A DNA stretch of 64,000 bases. Origin: Amycolatopsis sp. NBRC 101858. GTDB lineage: Bacteria; Actinomycetota; Actinomycetes; Mycobacteriales; Pseudonocardiaceae. The stretch lies in assembly GCF_030269325.1 (NCBI RefSeq), contig NZ_BSTD01000002.1:1984001-2048000 (forward strand), read 5' to 3'. This document shows positions 50,132 through 57,884 of the stretch, in pieces; position 1 is the first letter of the stretch, and each line of letters starts with the position of its first letter. The position numbers were made by a program, and so were the translations under genes. A model generated the notes under the pieces. The model searched no databases. It was not told the origin of the DNA and saw only the letters and a list, made by a program, of their open reading frames with translations.

Positions 50132-51179
50132 GGAGCGTGGCGCCCGTTACGCGGAGCAGGAACTCGGCGTTGGAGCCCGTCTTGCGGAGCTGGTCGAGCA
50201 GCTGCTCACTGGCTTGCGGGCCCTGCAGCGCGCGGCGGACCTCGCGCATCGCGGCCAGTTCTCCCGGTGTGACCAGGAGTTCTTCGCGCCGGGTGCCGGA
50301 CGCGGTGAAGTCGACCGCCGGGAAGATGCGGCGCTCGGCGAGCTTGCGGTCGAGTTTCAGCTCGGCGTTGCCGGTGCTCTTCAGCTCTTCGAAGAACACC
50401 GTGTCGGCCAGTGAACTGGTTTCCACCAGCGCCGACGCGACGATCGTGAGCGAGCCGCCGCCTTCGAGGTTGCGGGCCGCGCCGAGGATGCGCTTCATCG
50501 GCTGCAGCGCGGCCGCGTCGACGCCGCCGGACAGCGTCCGGCCGGATGGGCGGGCCGAAAGGTTGTACGCGCGGCCGAGGCGGGTCAGCGAGTCGAGGAG
50601 CAGCACGACGTCTTCACCGCGCTCCACCAGGCGTTTCGCGCGCTCGACGGCGAGTTCCGCCACGGCCACGTGTTCGGCGGGCGGACGGTCGAAAGTGGAC
50701 GCGATCACCTCACCGCGCATGGTCCGGCGCAGCTCGGTGACCTCCTCCGGACGCTCGTCGGCGAGCAGCACCATCAGCCGGCATTCCGGGTGGTTGACCG
50801 CGATGCCGTGGCCGATCTCGCGCAGCACGGTGGTTTTCCCGGCCTTCGGCGGGGAAACGACCAGCGCGCGCTGCCCCTTGCCGAGCGGGGTGACGAGGTC
50901 GATGACGCGCGGCAGCAGGCGCGCCGGCGTGGTTTCGAGCAGCAGCCGCTGGTCCGGGTGCAACGGGACCAGGTCGGCGAAGTGCGGACGCGGCTCCGCC
51001 GGGTCGGCACCGTTGACGCTGGCGATTTCTTCGCCCGCGCCGGTGATTTCGTCGCCGGGACGCAGCTTGTGCTTGCGGACGACGGAAAGCGGGAGCCTGG
51101 TGTCGTCCGGGGCCGGCCGGTAGCCGGTGCGGACGAAGGGGGTTTTTCCTGACAGGTCAAGGATTCCGTGAAAAGACAT
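50118..51179 (-). CDS. Short Rho-type transcription termination factor paralog
   Basis: 353 residues from ATG 51179 (GGAG 8 nt upstream). Residues 1-50 are a trimmed remnant of the RNA-binding cold-shock domain (LSVVRKHKLRPGDEITG). The ATPase core is complete: P-loop SPPKAGKTT (109-117), LMVLLADERPEEVTELRRTM, Walker B region VVLLLDSLTRLGRAYN and GGSLTIVASALVETSS. The N-terminal helix bundle and long Arg-rich insert of the housekeeping actinobacterial Rho are missing. Hence it is a second, shortened Rho or a Rho-like helicase with an altered RNA specificity. Confidence 0.9.
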   Translation of the reverse strand: MSFHGILDLSGKTPFVRTGYRPAPDDTRLPLSVVRKHKLRPGDEITGAGEEIASVNGADPAEPRPHFADLVPLHPDQRLLLETTPARLLPRVIDLVTPLGKGQRALVVSPPKAGKTTVLREIGHGIAVNHPECRLMVLLADERPEEVTELRRTMRGEVIASTFDRPPAEHVAVAELAVERAKRLVERGEDVVLLLDSLTRLGRAYNLSARPSGRTLSGGVDAAALQPMKRILGAARNLEGGGSLTIVASALVETSSLADTVFFEELKSTGNAELKLDRKLAERRIFPAVDFTASGTRREELLVTPGELAAMREVRRALQGPQASEQLLDQLRKTGSNAEFLLRVTGATLPLAA

Positions 51180-51238
51180 GAGTGTTCTCCTGATGAGGGT
51201 TCGGTCCACGCGAACAGCGGGACCGGAGATGAGGAAGA

Positions 51239-51252
51239 AGGCCGATCGGCCT
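51239..51252. promoter_or_regulatory. 14-bp palindrome in Rho-paralog leader
   Basis: AGGCCGATCGGCCT, a perfect palindrome about 60 bp before the Rho-like start within the 243-bp divergent spacer. It could be an operator or a leader hairpin for rho autoregulation. Nothing else is identifiable in the spacer. Confidence 0.35.
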
Positions 51253-51422
51253 GGATCCGGGAGCTTCCTCCGGGCGGCCGACGGGCCGACATCCGCGAGG
51301 AGCACCTTTACGTTAGCGCGACGTCACGGAAAGCACAACGGGTAAGACCCGGTGGCGTTGGGTAGCTCTCCAGAGGAAGCCCTGAGCACGGGGGAAACCA
51401 CGGCGGACGATGGGAGCGGATC

Positions 51423-51944
51423 GTGTACCGACACACCCCGGAACCTGGCCTCGACGTGGGCGAGGCCACCGACGCCGACCAACCGGGGACCACGTCCCCG
51501 GCGCGCACCCGCGCCGGCGCCGTGGTCACCTCGACGTTCGAAGAGCTGGCGCCCGCGCTGCCGAACGAGATGGCGGACCTGCGCCGCAAGCTGACCCGCT
51601 GGCTGGGCGAGCTCCCACTCGACCCGGCGAGCACGCACGACATCACGCTGGCCACGTACGAGGCACTGGCGAACGTGGCCGCCCACGCCTACCCGGACGG
51701 CCACGGCTGGGCCCGCCTCCAGGCAGCCCGCACCGGCGACGCGGTGACCATCACGGTGACGGACACGGGTTGCGGCATTTCGGCGACCCGCCCGCGCCAG
51801 GCAGGCCTGCGCACCTCGGGTGGCCGGGGCCTGGTGCTCATCGACAAGGTGACGGACCAGTCCGACATCGACACGAGCGCCGACGGCACAACGGTCCGCA
51901 TGACCTGGCGCCCAGCGGCACTGAGGGATCAGAACCCGGCCTGA
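51423..51944 (+). CDS. RsbW-like anti-sigma factor (HATPase_c)
   Basis: 173 residues; GHKL ATPase of the serine-kinase anti-sigma type. N-box ITLATYEALANVAAHAYPDG, G1 box ITVTDTGCGI, G2 box SGGRGLVLIDKVTD. The first ~35 residues are a disordered extension. Such proteins bind and inactivate alternative sigma factors or phosphorylate anti-anti-sigma factors. Divergent from the Rho paralog; no sigma gene adjacent. Confidence 0.87.
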   Translation: MYRHTPEPGLDVGEATDADQPGTTSPARTRAGAVVTSTFEELAPALPNEMADLRRKLTRWLGELPLDPASTHDITLATYEALANVAAHAYPDGHGWARLQAARTGDAVTITVTDTGCGISATRPRQAGLRTSGGRGLVLIDKVTDQSDIDTSADGTTVRMTWRPAALRDQNPA

Positions 51945-52375
51945 CCGGGCGACATTCGAGCGGGTTTGCGCAACCACCGGAGTTGCGGGGTGAGATTGTG
52001 CAACCACCGGGGTTTCGGGTGACTTCGCGCGACCACTGCGGTTGCGGGCGAGTTTGTGCGCCCACCGAGATTGCGGGTGGCCGGTGCAGCCGAGCGCAGA
52101 TGCTTACGCAGCAAGCGTTGCACGCAGAGGACTTTGCCCGGCGACGGCTTGCACGACACAGGCTTCGCACGGCGACTTGCGCCGGCTGGCCGGCAGACCG
52201 ACCGGCCAGCACCGAATGTCCGGGCGCGGGATCTTCGTCGTCGCGAGCTTCGCGACGAACCCGAACTGGCCCTGTCCCGCAACCGGCATCCCCGCAGGGC
52301 AGCGAAAGCGGTTCAGCTCGCTACAACAGCCGAATCCGCCCCGCCATTCCCCCAGTGTCCTACCTCACAACCCCC
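51945..52375. other. Noncoding stretch, tandem repeats then unassigned sequence
   Basis: A 431-bp gap between convergent genes. The first 140 bp hold the hairpin repeats described separately. From about 52090 to 52375 the sequence is less GC-rich than neighbouring genes, with scattered GCTTRC/GCAAGC words, and shows no coding bias in any frame. I see no gene in it. Confidence 0.6.
51966..52083. repeat. Four ~29-30-bp repeats with GCAAC/GTTGC hairpins
   Basis: Units beginning GCAACCACCGG at 51970 and 52000, then degenerate copies near 52029 and 52058, with period 30, 29, 29. Each keeps a GCAAC-loop-GTTGC inverted repeat and a GGGTGAG-type tail. Direct contiguous repeats without spacers, 3' of the anti-sigma gene. 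Confidence 0.75.
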
Positions 52376-52588
52376 TCAGGCCGCTCCGGCCAGCCGGACC
52401 AGCCGGTTCCGCGGGTACGAAACCAGTTCCCTCTCCTCGTCCGTGGTGAAGATCTCGACGGAGTCCTCCCGCAACTCCGCCGAGGTCACCTGCAGCTGCC
52501 ACGCGGGCAGTCCCGGCGCCGGCTCGTGCCAGAACCACTGGCCCTTGGTCAGCTGGTCCGCCGGGACCGTCGCGTCGTCCGTGTTCAT
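52376..52588 (-). CDS. Small conserved hypothetical protein
   Basis: 70 residues: MNTDDATVPADQLTKGQWFW, then HEPAPGLPAWQLQVTSAELR and a compact beta-strand end EIFTTDEERELVSYPRNRLV. Looks like a single small beta-barrel/SH3-like fold. Coding bias is clear. Function unknown. Confidence 0.65.
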   Translation of the reverse strand: MNTDDATVPADQLTKGQWFWHEPAPGLPAWQLQVTSAELREDSVEIFTTDEERELVSYPRNRLVRLAGAA

Positions 52589-52630
52589 GCCATGAGGCTA
52601 GCCGTCACCACCGACAGTTTTCGCACTGCC

Positions 52631-53803
52631 TCAGCCGTGCGCCGCGTTGACCGTGAGCGTCAGCACCTCGGGGTCGCCCGCGAAGACCGCTCCGCTGAAG
52701 TCCGGGCCCGGGCTCACGTCGTCGTACGGGAACGCGTACCCCCTGTTGTCCGGGAGTTTCGAGTGGACGATGCGCGCGTAGTGGTTGGTCACGTCGCCCT
52801 GGTAGAACTTCGCCGGGTCCTCGCCCGTGGGCTGGTTCGGGTTGTCCAGCAACGTCGTCCGGTTCAGCGCCGCGGCCAGGCGGGGGACGATCGCCTTGCG
52901 CGCGTCGCTCGCGCCTTCCGCCAGCGCGAACGGGCCGCTGTCGCAGCTCCACACGTCCGCCGTCGCCGGCTTGGCGAACGACTCGGCGCCGAACACCAGC
53001 TGGTCGCCCGAGACGCGGCCCGTGAACGTTCCCACGCCCGGGTTCTGCGAGTCGACGACCAGGTCCGTGCCCGCGTACTTCTGCCACACCTGGTCGATGT
53101 AGGCGTCGAGGTAGCCGCCGAACTGCGTCGCGTGGTGGTGCGGGGACAGCACGCGCAGGTTGCCGCTGCCGCCCGTCTGCACCAGCCCGCCCCATTCGCC
53201 GCCCAAAGCGGTCAGCGCCGAGGCGATCTGGTCCAGAGAACCAGCAGGCAGCCCGTTGACCGTTGACGTACCGGATCCGGACGTGGTCAGGGAAAGTCCC
53301 ATCGGGATGCCGACGAAGTCGACGTAGCTGATGTTGGCGAACAGCTGCGTGTCGTTGAACGTGAACTCGCTGAACGACCAGTTCTTGCCGTAGTTCGCGT
53401 CGCCGGAGTTGAGGAAGCTCGGGTGCACCAGGTTCGGGCCCGGGTCGAGGAAGAAGTCGAGCTTCGCGTCGGTGACGACGTAGATGCGCGCGCCGCCCAT
53501 CTTGGGCACCGACACCTGCGCCCCCGAGGCGATCGGGATGGCGCAGTCCTCCGGCAGCGGCGTCGTCGGTGCCGACGGCGAGTCCGGGTAGTACGGCGTG
53601 CCGTCGGCACGCAGCAGCACCAGGCGCCCGTCCGGCGTCGTGCCGGTGACGTAGGCGTACACGGTGCCGGAGCCCGAGTTGTTGACCAGCTTGAGGCCGA
53701 ACGTGTCCGGCGTCGCGGCGTAGGCGGACCGCGCGAGGGGCAGCGCGGTGGCCGTGGCGAGCGTCGCCGCCGTGAGGCTGAGGAACGAGCGACGGGAGAT
53801 CAT
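52631..53803 (-). CDS. Secreted GH64 beta-1,3-glucanase
   Basis: 390 residues. Tat signal with twin Arg (MISRRSFLSLTAATLATATA). GH64 (thaumatin-like) features: LVNNSGSGTVYAYVTGTTPD, FFLDPGPNLVHPSFLNSGDA, FTFNDTQLFANISYVDFVGI, RVLSPHHHATQFGGYLDAYI, DNRGYAFPYDDVSPGPDFSG. These enzymes release laminaripentaose from fungal glucan. ATG 53803 has GGAGG 6 nt upstream. Divergent from a GH16 glucanase. Confidence 0.92.
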   Translation of the reverse strand: MISRRSFLSLTAATLATATALPLARSAYAATPDTFGLKLVNNSGSGTVYAYVTGTTPDGRLVLLRADGTPYYPDSPSAPTTPLPEDCAIPIASGAQVSVPKMGGARIYVVTDAKLDFFLDPGPNLVHPSFLNSGDANYGKNWSFSEFTFNDTQLFANISYVDFVGIPMGLSLTTSGSGTSTVNGLPAGSLDQIASALTALGGEWGGLVQTGGSGNLRVLSPHHHATQFGGYLDAYIDQVWQKYAGTDLVVDSQNPGVGTFTGRVSGDQLVFGAESFAKPATADVWSCDSGPFALAEGASDARKAIVPRLAAALNRTTLLDNPNQPTGEDPAKFYQGDVTNHYARIVHSKLPDNRGYAFPYDDVSPGPDFSGAVFAGDPEVLTLTVNAAHG

Positions 53804-54129
53804 GGTGTCCTCCACGTTGAGGATACGGCGGAGTCCATAATGGACGTCCGAGGACGGTTCGCAGGGATTCGTTGTGGACGTCAACAAACTATGACTCCAC
53901 TTTCGTTACCTGGCAACCCTTCGAAAGAAGGTCCAGACCACCGCATCAGCCGGCCCGCGCGTTGCCCCGCCGCGGCGAATTCCAAACGCGACTCCCCCGG
54001 GACTGCCCACGGGTACCGGGTGCGGAGTACTTCCGGGCACATCCCTTGACGCGGGCGCGAACCGGCGGTGACAGTGGACGACCTCGCAGGTCGTGGACGG
54101 CCCCATTCCCCTCAGGAAGCGAGACCTCC
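53804..54129. promoter_or_regulatory. Divergent control region of the two glucanase genes
   Basis: A 326-bp spacer without genes, AT-richer than the coding flanks near 53830-53930. Contains GTCCAT-A-ATGGAC (53833-53845), a perfect repeat 30 bp upstream of the GH64 start, and CTTTCG / CGAAAG arms at 53900-53905 / 53922-53927. Both are candidate operators for substrate-induced, coordinated glucanase expression. Confidence 0.5.
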
Positions 54130-55026
54130 ATGCGCACCGTCAAGCGGCTCACCGCCGTGCTGGCCACGTTGTCCTTCGTCCTGGCCGCCGCTCCGGCCCA
54201 CGCCGCCGACGAGTGGACCACCGTGTTCCAGGACGACTTCGACGGCGCCGCCGGCACCGGCCTCAGCGCCCAGGACTGGCTGTACGACACGGGAACCGGC
54301 TACCCCGGCGGCGCGGCCAACTGGGGCACCGGCGAAATCGAGACGGCCACGAACTCGACCGACAACGTCTACCACGACGGCGCCGGCCATCTGGCGATCA
54401 AGCCGCTGCGCGACGCCGCGGGCAACTGGACGTCCGGCCGGATCGAAACGCAGCGCACCGACTTCGCCGCCCCCGAAGGGGGTCAGCTGGAGATCAGCGC
54501 GACGCTCAAGCAGCCCTCCCCCGCAAGTGGCCTCGGCTACTGGCCGGCGTTCTGGGCGATGGGCGCCGACGCCCGCCCGGTCGGCGCGACGAACTGGCCG
54601 AGCATCGGCGAGCTCGACATCATGGAGGACGTCAACGCCCTGAGCAAGCACTCCACTACTTTCCACTGTGGACAGTGGCAGGGCGAGTGCCACGACCCGG
54701 ACGGCATCACCAGCGACCTGCAGGACTGCGCCGGCTGCCAGGACGGCTACCACAGCTACTCCGTCGTCGTGGACCGGCGTGACGCCGCGGCCGAAGAGCT
54801 GCGCTTCTACCTCGACGGCAACCAGACGTTCGCGGTGAAGCAGAACCAGGTGTCCGACGCGACCTGGAAGGCCGCTGTCGACCACGGCTTCTTCGTCATC
54901 TTCGACGTCGCGATCGGTGGCTCCTACCCGAACAAGGTCTGCGGGTGCACCTCCCCGAGTGCGGACATCACGCCCGGCGCCGAGATGAGCATCGACTCGC
55001 TCTCGGTGAAGACCAGCCAGGGCTGA
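54130..55026 (+). CDS. Secreted GH16 beta-glucanase (laminarinase type)
   Basis: 298 residues with a Sec signal ending AHA. GH16 jelly roll: FQDDFDGAAGTGLSAQDWLY, RIETQRTDF, YWPAFWAMGADARPVGATNW and the catalytic motif GELDIMED (nucleophile Glu, Asp, acid/base Glu). Complements the GH64 glucanase opposite it in degrading beta-1,3-glucan. No carbohydrate-binding module. RBS AGGAAG 11 nt before ATG 54130. Confidence 0.93.
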   Translation: MRTVKRLTAVLATLSFVLAAAPAHAADEWTTVFQDDFDGAAGTGLSAQDWLYDTGTGYPGGAANWGTGEIETATNSTDNVYHDGAGHLAIKPLRDAAGNWTSGRIETQRTDFAAPEGGQLEISATLKQPSPASGLGYWPAFWAMGADARPVGATNWPSIGELDIMEDVNALSKHSTTFHCGQWQGECHDPDGITSDLQDCAGCQDGYHSYSVVVDRRDAAAEELRFYLDGNQTFAVKQNQVSDATWKAAVDHGFFVIFDVAIGGSYPNKVCGCTSPSADITPGAEMSIDSLSVKTSQG

Positions 55027-55043
55027 CCCGTAAGCTGAGCGCC

Positions 55044-55538
55044 ATGAAGCACGCCGTCATCGCGTCACCGATCGGACCGCTGACCCTGGTCGGCGACGGC
55101 ACCGCGCTCATCGGCCTCTACTTCGACGGCCACCTGCGCACGCCCCGCGTCACCGATCTCGGACCTCGCGTGGACGACGGTTTCGAGGCGGCGGAGCAGC
55201 AGCTCGGCGAGTACTTCGCGGGCACGCGGCGCGAGTTCGACCTCGAACTCGCGCCGCGCGGCTCGGCGTTCGAGAAGCAGGTCTGGGCGCTGCTCACGAA
55301 GATCCCGTACGGCGAGACCCGCACGTACGGGCAGCTGGCCGCCGAGCTGGGCGACCCCGGCGCCGCGCAGGCGGTCGGGAACGCCAACGGCTGGAACCCG
55401 ATCAGCGTCATCGTGCCCTGCCACCGCGTGGTCGGCACCAGCGGCGGCCTGACCGGGTACGCCGGCGGCCTCGACCGCAAGCGGTTCCTCCTCAGCCTGG
55501 AGGAGCCGCCCGCGGACGAGGTCGGCCGGTTGTTCTAG
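55044..55538 (+). CDS. ogt: Methylated-DNA-[protein]-cysteine S-methyltransferase
   Basis: 164 residues. Active-site motif PCHRVVG at about residue 130, in NPISVIVPCHRVVGTSGGLT, preceded by the DNA-binding HTH IPYGETRTYGQLAAELGDPG. N-terminal ribonuclease-like domain. It directly removes O6-alkylguanine lesions. No Ada regulator is adjacent. Stop overlaps the convergent xylanase gene by 4 bp. Confidence 0.92.
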   Translation: MKHAVIASPIGPLTLVGDGTALIGLYFDGHLRTPRVTDLGPRVDDGFEAAEQQLGEYFAGTRREFDLELAPRGSAFEKQVWALLTKIPYGETRTYGQLAAELGDPGAAQAVGNANGWNPISVIVPCHRVVGTSGGLTGYAGGLDRKRFLLSLEEPPADEVGRLF

Positions 55539-57748
55539 CCCGCCGAGCAGGTCACGGTCGGCGCCGTCAGGTTCCCGCCGTGCTGCACGGTGAACCCGAT
55601 GACGTTGCCGCTCCCGTTGGGCCGCGCGGTCAGCACGTACCCGGTGCTGTCCCAGGTGCCCGTGTAGTTCCAGCTGCCGATGACCTTCTGGGGTGCCGAG
55701 AAGGTCATCGTGAGCACCCAGGTGTTCGACCCGGTCACCGTCACCTGGCCGTTGAAGCCGACGTTCCACTCCGCCGTCTTGGCGTAGGTCCCGGTGCACC
55801 CGCCCGGCGGCGGGGTCGTGGTCGTCGTCGGTGTGGTGGGCGTGGTGGTCGGCGTCGGGGTGGTGCCGCCGTTCAGCGCGTCGAGCACCGCGGTGTAGGC
55901 GGCCTTCTTCTGGCCGTTGCCGTCGAACAGCAGCGGCGTGCCGGACGCCCGCCACGAGTCCGTGTCCCGGATGCCCCACACGGTGATGCCGGTGCAGCGC
56001 GCGACCGCGAGACAGGCGTTCGTGACCGTCCGGAAGTTGTCCGCCTGCGTGGTGCCCGACCCTTCGATGTCCAGCTCGGTGATCTGCACGTCCACGCCGA
56101 GGGCGGCGAAGCTCTGCAGGGTCGTCCGGTAGTTCGACGGCACCGGGCTGTTGGCGTTGAAGTGCGACTGGAAGCCGACGCAGTCGATCGGCACGCCGCG
56201 GGACTTGAAGTCCTGGACCATCCGGTACACGGCCTGGGTCTTCGCCTGGTTCCAGTCGTCGGTGTTGTAGTCGTTGTAGCAGAGCTTGGCGCCCGGGTCG
56301 GCCGCCCGCGCGGCGCGGAACGCCGCCTCGATCCAGTCGTCGCCGGTGCGCTGCAGGTTCGAGTCGCGCCGGGCCCCGGAGCTGCCGTCGGCGAAGGCCT
56401 CGTTGACGACGTCCCAGGCGTAGATCTGCCCGCGGTAGTGGGTCGCGACCTGGGTGACGTGGTTCAGGATCGCCGAGCGCAGCGCGGACCCCTCCATGCC
56501 CTGCATCCAGCCGGGCTGCTGCCCGTGCCAGGCCAGCGTGTGCCCGCGCATCCGGGCACCCTGGCTCGTCGCCTGGCTGACGATCCGGTCGGCGTTGCCG
56601 TAGCTGAACTGGCCCTGCGAGGGCTCGGTGGCGTCGATCTTCATCTCGTTCTCCGGGGTGATCATGGAGAACTCGCGGCTCAGGATGCCGGTGTAGACGC
56701 TGTCCGAGAGCTTGCCCGCCGAGACCGCGGTGCCGAAGTAGCGCCCGGTCCCGTTCGCCGCGCCACCCAGCGTGGTGCCGCCGGACGGCGGCGGAGAAGT
56801 CGTCGTCGTGGTCGTGCCACCGCTGTTCAGGCCGAGGAACGCGATCGCGTACGCCACCATCCCGTTCTGCGGCAGAGCGTGCCCGGCACCCTGGACGCTG
56901 ATCCCTTCGACCGGCGCCTGCGTGCCGGTGGCGCCGTAGCGCGTGCGCGTCCAGCCGGACTGCGGAGCGTCACTCGACGACGGTGTCTGGCTCACCCCGC
57001 GCAGGTTCGTCCACTGCTTGATCTCCTCCCCGAAGTTCGGGTAGCGCAGGGTGTCGTCGGCGGTGCCGTGCCACAGCTGCATGCGCGGGTACGGGCCGGC
57101 CTGCCCGCCGCTCATCTGGCGGGCCTGGTCGCCCCACTGCTGGGCGGTCTTGACGAGCTGCCCGCCCGAGCACTGGCTGTTCCAGCTCGACCCGTCGGTG
57201 GTGGCGAAGCAGCCGGCGGGGACGCCCATGAACGCCGAACCGGCGGCGAAGACGTCCGGGTACTCCGCGGCGAGGACGTTCGTCATCATCGCGCCGGAGG
57301 AGAACCCGGTGACGAACACGCGGCCGGGATCGACGTTGTAGTGCTGCTTGGCGTAGCCGACCATCGACAGGATGCCGACCGGGTCGCTGCCGCCGCCGCG
57401 GGTGAGGGCCTGCGGTGAGGAGACGTCGAAGCACTGCCCGCTGCGCGTGGCTTCCGGGAACACGATGACGTACCCGTACTGGTCGGCCGCGGTGACGTAG
57501 TCGCGCGCGTAGCCGTTGAAGACCGCCGAAGCCGAACCGGTGCAGTAGTGGAGGGCGACCAGCAGCGCCGGGCGGGCCGCGACGTGGTCGGGGACGTAGG
57601 TGTACATGTTGAGGTTGCTGGGGTTGGTGCCGAAGCCGGTCACGCGGGTCAGCGTGGCGGCCGACGCGGGCTGCGCCGTGATCACCAGCACGATGGCGGC
57701 GGCGATCGACAGAACGGCGGCGAGGAGGGCGGTGCAGAGTCTTCGCAC
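55535..57748 (-). CDS. CE1-type esterase / GH10 xylanase / CBM2 fusion enzyme
   Basis: 737 residues. GTG 57748 is preferred over TTG 57757 for its AAAGG spacing. Sec signal. Residues ~35-315 are a PHB-depolymerase-like CE1 esterase (nucleophile in VFVTGFSSGAMM, acid in LWHGTADDTLRYP, His in GAGHALPQNGM). After a Thr/Ser/Pro linker, ~335-625 is a GH10 xylanase with acid/base Glu in WDVVNEAF and nucleophile in ITELDIEG. After a second Thr-Pro linker, ~640-737 is a CBM2 binding module. The esterase can remove acetyl or feruloyl groups that block the xylanase. Confidence 0.93.
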   Translation of the reverse strand: MRRLCTALLAAVLSIAAAIVLVITAQPASAATLTRVTGFGTNPSNLNMYTYVPDHVAARPALLVALHYCTGSASAVFNGYARDYVTAADQYGYVIVFPEATRSGQCFDVSSPQALTRGGGSDPVGILSMVGYAKQHYNVDPGRVFVTGFSSGAMMTNVLAAEYPDVFAAGSAFMGVPAGCFATTDGSSWNSQCSGGQLVKTAQQWGDQARQMSGGQAGPYPRMQLWHGTADDTLRYPNFGEEIKQWTNLRGVSQTPSSSDAPQSGWTRTRYGATGTQAPVEGISVQGAGHALPQNGMVAYAIAFLGLNSGGTTTTTTSPPPSGGTTLGGAANGTGRYFGTAVSAGKLSDSVYTGILSREFSMITPENEMKIDATEPSQGQFSYGNADRIVSQATSQGARMRGHTLAWHGQQPGWMQGMEGSALRSAILNHVTQVATHYRGQIYAWDVVNEAFADGSSGARRDSNLQRTGDDWIEAAFRAARAADPGAKLCYNDYNTDDWNQAKTQAVYRMVQDFKSRGVPIDCVGFQSHFNANSPVPSNYRTTLQSFAALGVDVQITELDIEGSGTTQADNFRTVTNACLAVARCTGITVWGIRDTDSWRASGTPLLFDGNGQKKAAYTAVLDALNGGTTPTPTTTPTTPTTTTTPPPGGCTGTYAKTAEWNVGFNGQVTVTGSNTWVLTMTFSAPQKVIGSWNYTGTWDSTGYVLTARPNGSGNVIGFTVQHGGNLTAPTVTCSAG

Positions 57749-57821
57749 TCGAGTCAATCCTTTCCGGGAGCAGGGCGCAGCTGTGACGATCGTTCGTTCG
57801 CGGCCCGGAACCGGTCAACGA

Positions 57822-57850
57822 TTATCGGAATGTTTCGGGACCTTTCGAAC
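57822..57850. promoter_or_regulatory. TTTCG direct repeats before xylanase fusion gene
   Basis: Two TTTCG words at 57832-57836 and 57842-57846, ten bp apart, in the spacer between the esterase-xylanase gene and PhoD. CGAAA/TTTCG half sites occur in xylan-responsive operators of streptomycetes, and the same word pair appears in the glucanase spacer. Suggestive only. Confidence 0.25.
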
Positions 57851-57884
57851 TGCCGACCCGCCGTACTGCTGAAAGGATCCGGGG

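Noticed and set aside
49971..52083. CRISPR arrays
   Set aside because: The repeats are contiguous with no unique spacers, contain gene stop codons, and there are no cas genes.
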